From Candidatus Gastranaerophilales bacterium (GTDB lineage Bacteria > Cyanobacteriota > Vampirovibrionia > Gastranaerophilales > Gastranaerophilaceae), in contig CALUVV010000005.1 of the NCBI GenBank assembly GCA_944324305.1, positions 1 through 64,000 of the forward strand: a stretch of 64,000 nucleotides of DNA. The letters are read 5' to 3'. A program made the translations under genes and the position numbers. Below, piece by piece: positions 9,388-17,505 of the stretch (the stretch's first letter is position 1; each line of letters begins with the position of its first letter). Under the pieces are notes generated by a model. It was not told where the DNA came from and searched no databases. It saw only the letters and a list, made by a program, of their open reading frames with translations.

Positions 9388-9515
9388 TTTATTTTCCTCT
9401 TAATTTAAGTAATTCTTTTTTATCGGATTATTCGGGCTGTCGCAAAAGCGTGGTTTTGCTCCAATTTACGGGCTGGGTTCGGTTTCACCTCACACGGCGC
9501 CCTACCGAAAATCCT
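9388..9515 (-). other. Unusual GC-richer spacer inside an operon, hairpin-forming
   Basis: The 128-bp gap between the NifU-like and GGGtGRT genes contains a GC-rich core (9431-9515) unlike the AT-rich spacers around it. It holds two possible stems: GCAAAA/TTTTGC around 9443-9460 and TTCGGT/ACCGAA around 9479-9510 with a GGCGCC palindrome in the loop. I see no ORF or family match. Confidence 0.5.
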
Positions 9516-10220
9516 CTATTCTACTCTTGGATCTATCTTCTTAACCGCATCAGCAAATCTTCCGTATGTACCGGTAAATTTTTCTAAAGCTTCTGATGCG
9601 TCAACACCTTTTTTAACAGCTTCCATAAATTTACCCATATTAACGAATTTATAGCCGATAACTTCGTCGTTTTTGTCCAAGCCTAATTCCAGAACGTAAC
9701 CTTCAGCAACTTCTAAGTATCTTGGTCCTTTTTGTTTAGTTGAGAAGATAGTACCAACCTGTGAGCGAAGTCCTTTACCTAAATCTTCAAGACCAGCTCC
9801 TACAGGAAGTCCGTTATCCGAGAAAGCTGTTTGAGTTCTGCCGTAAACGATTTGTAAGAATAATTCTCTCATTGCAACGTTAATAGCATCACAAACAAGG
9901 TCAGTATTAAGAGCTTCCAAGATAGTTTTGCCCGGAAGAATTTCACCTGCCATAGCAGCAGAGTGCGTCATACCTGAGCAGCCTAAAGTTTCAACTAAAG
10001 CTTCTTGAATGATACCGTTTTTAACATTAAGAGTTAATTTACAAGTACCTTGCTGCGGTGCACAGCATCCGCATCCGTGTGTTAAACCGGAAATTTCCTT
10101 GATTTCTTTAACCTTTGTCCAATCACCTTCTTGAGGTATCGGAGCAGGTTCGCCTTTTACGCCTCTTTTGACGCAGCACATTTGTTCTACTTCATGTGTA
10201 ACTTGTATACGATCCAACAT
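9516..10220 (-). CDS. NifU/IscU-like iron-sulfur scaffold protein
   Basis: The 234-aa protein carries an IscU-type fold with a Cys-rich segment HGCGCCAPQQGTC near residues 49-60 and the conserved LVETLGCSGMTHSA (a cluster-ligand Cys) near 80-93. It is longer than IscU (about 130 aa), with an additional C-terminal part (KKGVDASEALEKF). It forms a two-gene unit with the GGGtGRT gene downstream. Promoter TTGACT/TACAAT is at 10255-10282. ATG at 10220 follows GAAGGGAG. Confidence 0.85.
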   Translation of the reverse strand: MLDRIQVTHEVEQMCCVKRGVKGEPAPIPQEGDWTKVKEIKEISGLTHGCGCCAPQQGTCKLTLNVKNGIIQEALVETLGCSGMTHSAAMAGEILPGKTILEALNTDLVCDAINVAMRELFLQIVYGRTQTAFSDNGLPVGAGLEDLGKGLRSQVGTIFSTKQKGPRYLEVAEGYVLELGLDKNDEVIGYKFVNMGKFMEAVKKGVDASEALEKFTGTYGRFADAVKKIDPRVE

Positions 10221-10254
10221 TTTTCTATACTCCCTTCGGTTATATACAAGTCTT

Positions 10255-10282
10255 ATTGTACGTGCTCAAGGGGTTAAGTCAA
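10255..10282 (-). promoter_or_regulatory. Sigma-70-type promoter for NifU-like/GGGtGRT unit
   Basis: TTGACT (10277-10282) and TACAAT (10255-10260) are separated by 16 bp on the minus strand, 35 bp before the NifU-like start. Confidence 0.6.
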
Positions 10283-10298
10283 GATTTTTGAAGGATTA

Positions 10299-11005
10299 TT
10301 AATAATTCATTTCCCAGTTATCATTTAAGAGTTTTCCAAAGCAGCCATGCCAGGTGGCGTTATCCGCATTACAGGTTGTATTAAATAAATTTTCTCTTGT
10401 GTCTTTATCGCCCGGTGCGGTTGTAAGCGCGTATTCATCAACTATCCCGTTATTAAATAAGCCGAGAATAAAAACATCACGTCCTGCAATGTTAGGTCCC
10501 TGCTGTCCGTTAATATCAACATCAAAAATTGCAACCCGATTGTTATCTGCTGTACCTGAACTGCTAATTCCATAACCGAATGATACCCCGCTCGCAATAG
10601 TGACAAATGAAGATTGACCGGAACCTTTACCCATATTATAGCCGGAAAGTTTTTTGTAACTTGAAGCAAGACATGGGGTATTACTGCCGCAATCATTAAC
10701 AACTTTAAAATAGGTTTTTACAAAATTATCTAATGCTTCATTTGAAGTCAGACCTGCTTCTCTGAGATTTACGGCATTTTTATCAGTCATATACTGCTGT
10801 GCCGCCTGTTGAAGTTCATTATAGAACTTATGCATTTGAGTGACATAAGTTTTCCTCTGGTGATTTTGCATCAATGTAGGTACAGTCATTGCGGAAACTA
10901 CACCTATGATACCTAAAGTAACCAATACTTCAGCAAGAGTAAAAGCCTTGCAGGAGCCTAAAGTATGCCCCCCCCCCGAGTTACATTTCGTAATGTTTTT
11001 CTCAT
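10299..11005 (-). CDS. Type IV prepilin-like protein, phase-variable (frame OFF as assembled)
   Basis: This close paralogue of the 27.3-kb prepilin shows KAFTLAEVLVTLGIIGVV, the loop DINGQQGPNIAGRDVF and the C-terminus GCFGKLLNDNWEMNY. The ATG at 11005 has a perfect site (AAAGGAG, 6 nt). As at 8.2 kb, a G10 run (10968-10977) puts this ATG out of frame: it stops after about 15 codons at TAG. G11 or G8 would encode a leader of about 22 residues before Phe+1. The downstream TTG at 10925 lies inside the hydrophobic leader and is not a credible start. Pilus, pseudopilus or competence role is inferred from family. Confidence 0.8.
10968..10977 (-). repeat. G10 homopolymer in prepilin leader
   Basis: Same position and length as the tract at 8237-8246. 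The flanking 80 bp (from GTAACTC to past the FTLAEV codons) is nearly identical in the two genes. Confidence 0.95.
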
Positions 11006-11030
11006 TTTTTGCTCCTTTCTAATAAAAAAA

Positions 11031-11062
11031 ACAGTCTGCCATTTTTAATTATAGCAGACTGT
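11031..11062 (-). terminator. Terminator of the pentapeptide-repeat gene
   Basis: ACAGTCTGC and GCAGACTGT arms with a 14-nt loop; on the minus strand the stem is followed by a T-rich run and then by the prepilin ribosome site. Confidence 0.85.
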
Positions 11063-11088
11063 TCAAATATTTTCAACCGTACAGCACC

Positions 11089-11622
11089 TTACCAATCTGA
11101 TGAAACTACTTCATCTTCGTCATCTTGTAATGCTGACAAATCTCTGTGGTTAGTTACGTCAAAATCTTCGGGAAGCAAATCATCATCAGGCCATATTGTA
11201 TCATCATCATAACGGCTTGCATGAAGATTTACCGAAGCTGTTAAATCCGAGTTTGATAAATCGGTTTCCGATAAAATGCAGCCTGCCATGTCCGCATCAG
11301 AAAAATTACAGTAAGTCATTTCAGCGTAACTGCAATCCGCGCCGGTCAAAAGTGCATCGGTAAAATCGCATTCCAAAACTCTTGCGCGTGTAAAATCAAC
11401 TGACGTTAAATCTGCATTGTTAAAATTAACAAAAGATAAGCTGCAGTCTGCAAAAGAACTGGAATTCAAATCAACATCGGAAAAATCTATTTCGGCAAGA
11501 TTTATATTTGAAAAATCAACTTCGGAAAGATCAACTTCTTCCTGTTCAATTTTCCATTCGTTGAATTTTTCGGGGTTTTTCTTCAATAATTCAATCAATT
11601 CCTCTTTTGTATAATCAATCAT
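11089..11622 (-). CDS. Pentapeptide-repeat protein
   Basis: The 177-aa sequence has a central block (about residues 30-130) in which every fifth position is Leu, Phe or Ile preceded by small or Asp/Asn residues (VDLSEVDFSNINLAEIDFSD and so on), the signature of a right-handed quadrilateral beta-helix. The ends are acidic and unrelated. Such proteins mimic DNA or act as scaffolds, and some protect gyrase; none of these roles can be assigned here. ATG follows AAAGGAG. It lies 15 bp after the response-regulator gene and may be read with it. Confidence 0.85.
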   Translation of the reverse strand: MIDYTKEELIELLKKNPEKFNEWKIEQEEVDLSEVDFSNINLAEIDFSDVDLNSSSFADCSLSFVNFNNADLTSVDFTRARVLECDFTDALLTGADCSYAEMTYCNFSDADMAGCILSETDLSNSDLTASVNLHASRYDDDTIWPDDDLLPEDFDVTNHRDLSALQDDEDEVVSSDW

Positions 11623-11637
11623 TTGTTCTCCTTTAAA

Positions 11638-12252
11638 TTATTTAATTAAATCTGTATGCATAGCAATAAGTACTGCCTGAGTTCTGTTTGCTACCTTCAA
11701 TTTTTTAAATATACTGTTTAAATGAGTTTTCACCGTAACTTCTTTCACAAACATCTTATCCGCAATCTGTTTATTACTTTCCCCTTTTGCAACCATTTGT
11801 AACACTTCTTTTTCCTTTGATGTTAAAAGTTCTAAGGGGGCTTGCAGGTCTGCATCGGGCTGAATTTCTTTCTGACGTACGGAGCGTCTTAATACAGCTT
11901 CCATTCTTGCCAAAAGATTAGGCAGGACAAACGGTTTTACGATATAATCATCGGCTCCGATTTTTAAACCGGTTACCATTTTTTGTTCTTCATTAACGGC
12001 TGTAAGCATTATTACAGGTAAATGTTTGGTGTGTTCGTTACGGCGGATGGCTTTCAAAGTTTCCCATCCGTTCATATTAGGCATCATAACATCAAGAAGC
12101 ACAATGTCAAATTTGTTATTTTTTACTGCAAGTTCTTTTAATGCCTGAACGCCGTCGCATGCCGTTTTAACCTCATATCCGTAAAAAGGCAGAGCGTCTT
12201 TTAAATATTTGGAATTATCGTCAACTAACAGAACACGTGTCAAGTCTGACAT
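11638..12252 (-). CDS. LuxR/NarL-type response regulator
   Basis: Residues 1-120 form a receiver domain: acidic pocket DDN near 11-13, phospho-acceptor Asp in VLLDVMMPNMNG near 54, Thr in MLTAV and Lys in VKPF. A LuxR-type HTH occupies the last 65 residues (LTSKEKEVLQMVAKGESNKQIADKM). It is the last member of a four-gene signalling operon and there is no histidine kinase in the cluster. The linker carries extra residues (RQKEIQPDADLQAPLE). Confidence 0.92.
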   Translation of the reverse strand: MSDLTRVLLVDDNSKYLKDALPFYGYEVKTACDGVQALKELAVKNNKFDIVLLDVMMPNMNGWETLKAIRRNEHTKHLPVIMLTAVNEEQKMVTGLKIGADDYIVKPFVLPNLLARMEAVLRRSVRQKEIQPDADLQAPLELLTSKEKEVLQMVAKGESNKQIADKMFVKEVTVKTHLNSIFKKLKVANRTQAVLIAMHTDLIK

Positions 12253-12273
12253 TTTGTCATTCCTTTTTTTAAA

Positions 12274-12921
12274 CTACACAATTTTATGTTTAAGGGCTTT
12301 TAGTGCTGCCTGAAGTCTGTCATCTACTTCTAATTTTTGCAGAATATTTGCAACGTGGGCTTTTGTTGTATTAATACTTATAACCAGAATTTGTGCAATT
12401 TCCATATTGCTGTAACCTTCTGTCATAAGTTTAAGAATTTGGGCTTCGCGTGAAGTCAAATCGTAATCTTTTCTGTTATTATCGCTGTCAAAAACAGGAG
12501 AGTTTGCACTGGCTTTCAAAACAATATGGGCAATACTCGGGTCAAACCATGCCGCTCCGTCGGCAACGGATTGGACAACCTGAATTAATCTTTGCGGATT
12601 AATTTCTTTTGAGCAATAAGCATTTGCTCCCGCTTTTAAACTGTTTAAAACTTCTTTTTCATCATTGTGTGAAGTTAGAATAATAATCTTTACATCCTTA
12701 TTAGAAGAACGGATTTGCTTGGTGGCCTCGATACCGTTCATATTCGGAAGCCCCAGATCCATAATTATTATATCAATATTGTTTTCGTTAAATACCTGAA
12801 TTGCGGTTTCGGCAGAATCAGCTTCGTAAATATTATCAATATAATCAACATTCTCAAAAGTTGTTTTGAGCCCGAATCTTGTTAATTCATGATCTTCTAC
12901 AATAAGAATGTTTTGTTTCAT
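12274..12921 (-). CDS. NarL-family response regulator
   Basis: Receiver domain with VEDHELTR, acceptor Asp in IIMDLGLPNMNG, Thr in ILTSH, but the usual Lys after the fifth strand is in CSKEINP. The C-terminal LuxR HTH is LTSREAQILKLMTEGYSNMEIAQ. It starts at ATG 12921, overlapping the stop of the TPR gene by 4 bp, which indicates translational coupling. It lies 21 bp before the second regulator. Cognate kinase not seen in the window. Confidence 0.92.
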   Translation of the reverse strand: MKQNILIVEDHELTRFGLKTTFENVDYIDNIYEADSAETAIQVFNENNIDIIIMDLGLPNMNGIEATKQIRSSNKDVKIIILTSHNDEKEVLNSLKAGANAYCSKEINPQRLIQVVQSVADGAAWFDPSIAHIVLKASANSPVFDSDNNRKDYDLTSREAQILKLMTEGYSNMEIAQILVISINTTKAHVANILQKLEVDDRLQAALKALKHKIV

Positions 12922-14453
12922 ATGCTTAATTCCTCTTTTGCCGGTTGATAATTCGGATTTAAACGCAGAGCCTTTTTAAAATAACCGTCGGCTATTTGTT
13001 TCATTCCCTGATTTTTTGCAATCAATCCTTGATAATAATAATATCTAAAATCATTTTCGTCAATATAGTTTGCAACAGCAAGATAATTCTTGGCGTCAGA
13101 ATAGTTTCCTCTTTCTACCGAAACACGCCCCAAATCTATCCATGCGTCTTTAAAACTGGCATTTATTGCGATTGCTTTTTTTAAGTAAGCTATTTCTTTC
13201 GACTTATCTTTCAAAGCAATTTTATAATATGCAAGGTAGCAGTCAGTGTATGTTTTAAGAATTTTTTCATAAATTTCGAGAGCTTTTTTCTCTTTTCCGA
13301 GCTGCTCATAAGTCTGTGCAACTTTTATCGGGCAGATTGAAGAAGTTTTGTCATTAGCTTCGGCATCGCGGTAATATTTTAAAGCCGTTTTATAATCTCC
13401 GCCTCTAAAACTTAAATCCCCTAAAACAAGAAGTGCAACCGGGTTGTTTCCGTCTGCCTTGTGTGCTTTTAACGCCGTATCCTGCGCCTTTTCAAAATCC
13501 TGCATATCATAATAAACTCTCGACATCAGAGCATAAACATCTTTATTATGTTTTTTCTTTGTTGTCAAAGCTCCCTGGAGTGTTCTGATTGATTTTGCAA
13601 GCTCGTTTTCGTAGTAATAATAAAAACCGAGATGATACATTTTTTCGGCATAATTTTTCTCTGACTTGTATAAAACATATTGTTCAAGAGAGTTAACTTT
13701 TCTTGTAAAATCAGCGGAATAAAGTTTCTGAGCTTTTATATATTCAACCATTTTAAACGCATTTTTAGGCTTTTTTCCCTGCGATAAAATTTCAGCTTTT
13801 AATTTTTTATAATTAAGGTTCTGCGGGTTCATTGCTATTGCCTTATCAATATAAACTCCGGCATTTGTAATATCATTTGATTTTAAATAACCCAGAGCCG
13901 CCATATAGTTCGCGTAATCCGATTGCGAAAGAAGCGATGTGTTTTTAACAAGTTCCGCAGTTGCTTCTCTGCTCTGGTCATTATAGATTATGTTTGAAAA
14001 AACTTCCCCCAGATAAATTTCATCATCTGTTTTTAGCTTTGTTGACGGGAAATAATAAATCTTAATATCACCTGCCAGAAAATCAGATAAAGTTTTATCA
14101 TCAACTTTTGAAACCGCAAGGTCAGACAGATTAAAAAATCCGATATCAGCCATTTTTTCAGCCATCTGCATATATGCATAGTCATTATTATCCATTGTTT
14201 CGATAAGGATTTTAAAATCCGCATAAGCAGACTTAACATTGCTTTGCATAAATCTGTCAAAAGCGATTACATACTGGTTATGCACGCTGTTGCGGGTAAG
14301 AGTTGCTTTTTTAATCGGCAAAGCAATTGTATTAACGGGTAAAGGCTGAGGGGCAAAAGGATCCGCAGGCCTAATGGCGTCATAGGCTCCTTCCGCACAG
14401 GCACAGGCAGCGGTAAATGCAAGTATAGCTATAGTATAAAGCAGTTTTTGCAT
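12918..14453 (-). CDS. Exported TPR-repeat protein
   Basis: The 511-aa protein has a Sec signal peptide (KLLYTIAILAFTAACACA, cleavage after ACA-EG near residue 21; the Cys could also serve as a weak lipobox). The rest is helical TPR-type, clearest at residues 270-510 (ALMSRVYYDMQDFEKAQDTA, PVALLVLGDLSFRGGDYKTA). It sits between the HD-GYP gene (7 bp upstream) and the response regulator (4 bp overlap). A periplasmic adaptor or sensing partner for the signalling genes is inferred only from position. Confidence 0.8.
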   Translation of the reverse strand: MQKLLYTIAILAFTAACACAEGAYDAIRPADPFAPQPLPVNTIALPIKKATLTRNSVHNQYVIAFDRFMQSNVKSAYADFKILIETMDNNDYAYMQMAEKMADIGFFNLSDLAVSKVDDKTLSDFLAGDIKIYYFPSTKLKTDDEIYLGEVFSNIIYNDQSREATAELVKNTSLLSQSDYANYMAALGYLKSNDITNAGVYIDKAIAMNPQNLNYKKLKAEILSQGKKPKNAFKMVEYIKAQKLYSADFTRKVNSLEQYVLYKSEKNYAEKMYHLGFYYYYENELAKSIRTLQGALTTKKKHNKDVYALMSRVYYDMQDFEKAQDTALKAHKADGNNPVALLVLGDLSFRGGDYKTALKYYRDAEANDKTSSICPIKVAQTYEQLGKEKKALEIYEKILKTYTDCYLAYYKIALKDKSKEIAYLKKAIAINASFKDAWIDLGRVSVERGNYSDAKNYLAVANYIDENDFRYYYYQGLIAKNQGMKQIADGYFKKALRLNPNYQPAKEELSI

Positions 14454-14460
14454 AAATTAA

Positions 14461-16176
14461 TTAACAACCCTCTCTGTTATTTATATTCCCTGAATAATAA
14501 AAATTAAACAATTCCGCAATATGCTTTTGTTCATCCGCTGCATTTTCGTTAATTATGTAATCGTGGATATTAAGCAGGTTATAATGACTTAAAATTTCAC
14601 AATCTTCATCTTTAAAACAATTATGGTTTTCCGTTAAGAATACTCTAATTATTTTATCAACGGAAATTCGGAGAAAAGCATCAACCAGATTACCGTCAAA
14701 GTGCTTATTTTTTCCGCTGAGAAGGATATCTATTACGTTTTGAATAGGCATTTTGTCACGATAATGACGTCTTGATGTAATTGCATCAAAAACATCGGCT
14801 ACTGCAAGAATTCGGCCGCCGTAGGGGATATCTTCACCGCTCAGATGCCTGTAATAGCCTGAACCGTCATATTTTTCGTGGTGCGAGCATGCTATTTCCG
14901 TAATCATTTTAAAATCATCGGAAGTATGAATTTTTTCCAGAATATCATGGGTTATGCGAACATGTTCCTGAATATGTTTGTACTCATCATCCGTAAGCTT
15001 GCCTTCTTTTTGAAGTACGGAATCTCTTATTCCGATTTTTCCTATATCATGCAAAATCGCGGCTTTTTCGACAAGTTCTTTAAACTTTATATCACAGCCG
15101 AGTTCATCAACAAGAAGCATCGAGTATAATTTTACACGGCTTGAGTGGCCGGCGGTAATCTTATCACGCGCATCTATTGAAGTTGCAAGAGTATCTATAA
15201 AGCTTTCGAATAATATTTTTTGTTCTTTATAAAGTTCTTTCTGCTGTTCGAATAACTGCGCGTTTTCCAGAGCAATTGAAGCACTTCCGCCTATTGCAAC
15301 CAGCAAGTCTTCATCGCCCTTTGTAAAAACTCCGCTTAACTTATTCAGAACCTGAAAAGCTCCGATAATTTCCTGGTTATTGTTTTTAATCGGCATGCAA
15401 AGAATTGTCTTTGTTCTGTATCCTGTTTCTTTATCAATATCAGGATTAAACCTCGGGTCATTATATGCATCGGGAATATTCAGAGGTTCTCCTGTTTTAA
15501 CAACATATCCGGCAAGCCCTCTGTCTGCGGGAAATCTTATTTCCTGACTGTCCATCCCGAGTGCGACTTTACTCCAGAGTTCATTTTTTTCTTTATCAAG
15601 CATAAAAACAGTACACCTGTCAGCCTGAATTGCGATTTTTGTTTCTTCGGCAATAACCTTTAAAAGTACATCAATATCGGTTACGGCAGTAATTGAACGC
15701 CCTATTTTAACGAGTGATACAAGAGGATCGCTTGTTATAGGCAGAGAAAAATCCATTCCGTTCCTGATTTGCTTAATTCTCGTCAAAACATAACCCATAA
15801 TTGAAAGTTCATCGCCCGAATTCATGGAAATGTTTTTTGCATTATCAAAGTGTATAAGTGCAATATCATTTAAGCCTTCACCGAAATACAATGTGCCCTG
15901 CGCATATTCGTTCACAAGCTTAGCCGTATCGCTTTTTGAATATTGAGCCATGTATCTTGCATCGTTAAGCATTTTTAAAGCTTCATTATAATTATTTCTG
16001 TCCAGCAAATACTTTGACATTCCCATAAGACTTAAAGTAACGGAGATTTTATCGCCCTCGTTATTTTCGCGGTAAAATCTTTCCGCATCGGCAAAAACTG
16101 CTATTGCACCTTCATAATCTTTGTTTTCTAGTATAATTAACCCTTTTTTAATAATATCAGTGTCACACGTAACCAT
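14461..16176 (-). CDS. TPR-GAF-HD-GYP cyclic-di-nucleotide phosphodiesterase-like sensor
   Basis: Residues 5-140 are TPR-like, 155-310 a GAF domain (VIAEETKIAIQADRCTVFML, DRGLAGYVVKTGEPLNIPDA), and 330-530 an HD-GYP domain with HSSRVKLYS, LHDIGKIGI, EHVRITHDIL, HHEKYDGSGYY and GGRILAVADVFDAITSRRHYR. The metal ligands and the GYx signature are intact except that Pro of GYP is Tyr (GSGYYRHL). HD-GYP enzymes cleave c-di-GMP or related dinucleotides. It is the first gene of the operon, with no signal peptide, so it is cytosolic. I chose ATG 16176; a TTG at 16191 is possible. Confidence 0.9.
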   Translation of the reverse strand: MVTCDTDIIKKGLIILENKDYEGAIAVFADAERFYRENNEGDKISVTLSLMGMSKYLLDRNNYNEALKMLNDARYMAQYSKSDTAKLVNEYAQGTLYFGEGLNDIALIHFDNAKNISMNSGDELSIMGYVLTRIKQIRNGMDFSLPITSDPLVSLVKIGRSITAVTDIDVLLKVIAEETKIAIQADRCTVFMLDKEKNELWSKVALGMDSQEIRFPADRGLAGYVVKTGEPLNIPDAYNDPRFNPDIDKETGYRTKTILCMPIKNNNQEIIGAFQVLNKLSGVFTKGDEDLLVAIGGSASIALENAQLFEQQKELYKEQKILFESFIDTLATSIDARDKITAGHSSRVKLYSMLLVDELGCDIKFKELVEKAAILHDIGKIGIRDSVLQKEGKLTDDEYKHIQEHVRITHDILEKIHTSDDFKMITEIACSHHEKYDGSGYYRHLSGEDIPYGGRILAVADVFDAITSRRHYRDKMPIQNVIDILLSGKNKHFDGNLVDAFLRISVDKIIRVFLTENHNCFKDEDCEILSHYNLLNIHDYIINENAADEQKHIAELFNFYYSGNINNREGC

Positions 16177-16276
16177 TTGTTCTTTTCTCAATCCATAAAA
16201 TATTTTTACAACTGTATGTTTTTATTGTACAATATTTTTGATAATATTACAAATTTTTTTATTAAACGGAGTTTGC

Positions 16277-16963
16277 ATGCAAAAGATTACTATACTTATA
16301 CCCGTATTTAACGAAGTAAATACATTGGATAAAATTCTTGAAAAAGTTGGAAATACCGATTTCTGCGGCCTTGAAAAAGAAATTATTCTTATAGACGATT
16401 ATTCAACTGACGGAACAAGAGATTTATATTCAAAATATCCTTATAAGGTTTTATACCACGATTACAATCAGGGTAAAGGCGCAGCGTTAAGAACAGGATT
16501 TAAAGAAGCTACCGGTGATATTATCGTAATTCAGGATGCTGATTTGGAATATGACCCTGTAGATTATGCACCTTTAATACGTCTTATATTAGACGGCAGA
16601 GCCGATGTCTGCTACGGGTCAAGACTTTCGGGAGGAAAACCTTCAAGATCTTTTATGTTTCACCACCTGTTAGGCAATAAGTTTTTATCGCTTTTGACAA
16701 ATATTTTGTACGGCTCGACATTAACCGATATGGAAACCTGCTATAAAGCGTTCAAAGCTGATTTTATAAAAGGAATTGAAATTAAATCAAACAGATTTGA
16801 TTTTGAACCTGAAATTACCGCTAAAGTTTTAAAACGCGGCGCAAGATTATATGAGCTGCCTGTCTCATACTACGGCAGGGAATTTTCTGAAGGTAAAAAA
16901 ATTACCTGGAAAGACGGAATTCACGCAATTATTGCATTAATTAAATTCAGATTTACGGATTAG
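16277..16963 (+). CDS. Family 2 glycosyltransferase (dolichyl-phosphate mannose synthase-like)
   Basis: The GT-A fold shows ITILIPVFNEVNTLDKIL, IDDYSTDGTRDL, NQGKGAALRTGFKEATGDI and the metal-binding QDADLEYDPVDY, followed by GSRLSGGKP. No C-terminal membrane domain is present, so this is the short soluble or peripheral type. It probably transfers a sugar from a nucleotide donor to a polyprenyl phosphate. The start is ATG 16277 (ACGGAG site); the upstream in-frame extension is not needed. Next gene follows after 11 bp. Confidence 0.88.
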   Translation: MQKITILIPVFNEVNTLDKILEKVGNTDFCGLEKEIILIDDYSTDGTRDLYSKYPYKVLYHDYNQGKGAALRTGFKEATGDIIVIQDADLEYDPVDYAPLIRLILDGRADVCYGSRLSGGKPSRSFMFHHLLGNKFLSLLTNILYGSTLTDMETCYKAFKADFIKGIEIKSNRFDFEPEITAKVLKRGARLYELPVSYYGREFSEGKKITWKDGIHAIIALIKFRFTD

Positions 16964-16974
16964 AGGGAATTACA

Positions 16975-17505
16975 ATGGAAGATAGTCTGGAAACATTTAT
17001 TTGTCCTGCCTGCGGATCTGAAATGACAAAAGTATTTATACCGGATAAAGGCATAAATATTGATGTTTGTGCGCAAGGATGCGGGGGAATGTATTTTGAC
17101 AATAAGGAAATTCAGGAATTCAGCGGAGAAAACGAAGATTTAAGCGATATTAAAAAGCTTTTAGCGGATAAAAACTTCATGCCCGTAGATGAAACTGCAA
17201 AGAGAATTTGTCCTTCCTGCGGGACACCTATGGCAAAAACAAATGCGCTTGGAATTCAAATTGACACCTGCTACAAGTGCGGCGGAATTTTTCTTGATAA
17301 CGGAGAATTTGAACATGTCAGAAAAAAATTCAAAAAACGCGAAAAAATACAACCTGCAGAATTAAATCAAAACAGTGATATAAATCTTCAAGAATTTTAT
17401 AAAGATGCACAGGATGAACTATACAGGGCTGAAACATACGATGATACTATCCGGTTGTTCAATAGAATAAGCCCTTTATCGATTTTATTTCGCCTGTTCT
17501 TTTAA
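16975..17505 (+). CDS. Double zf-TFIIB-type zinc-ribbon protein
   Basis: Two zinc ribbons of the zf-TFIIB type, FICPACGSEMTKVFI...CAQGCGGMYFDNKEI (residues 8-46) and ICPSCGTPMAK...CYKCGGIFLDNGEFE (79-118). Each holds CxxC plus CxxxCGG or CxxCGG followed by the G-[IM]-[FY]-[FL]-D-[NK] box. C-terminal 55 residues are unremarkable. Function of the family is unknown; single-gene or co-transcribed with the glycosyltransferase. Its last 21 bp overlap the convergent phosphohexomutase gene. Confidence 0.8.
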   Translation: MEDSLETFICPACGSEMTKVFIPDKGINIDVCAQGCGGMYFDNKEIQEFSGENEDLSDIKKLLADKNFMPVDETAKRICPSCGTPMAKTNALGIQIDTCYKCGGIFLDNGEFEHVRKKFKKREKIQPAELNQNSDINLQEFYKDAQDELYRAETYDDTIRLFNRISPLSILFRLFF

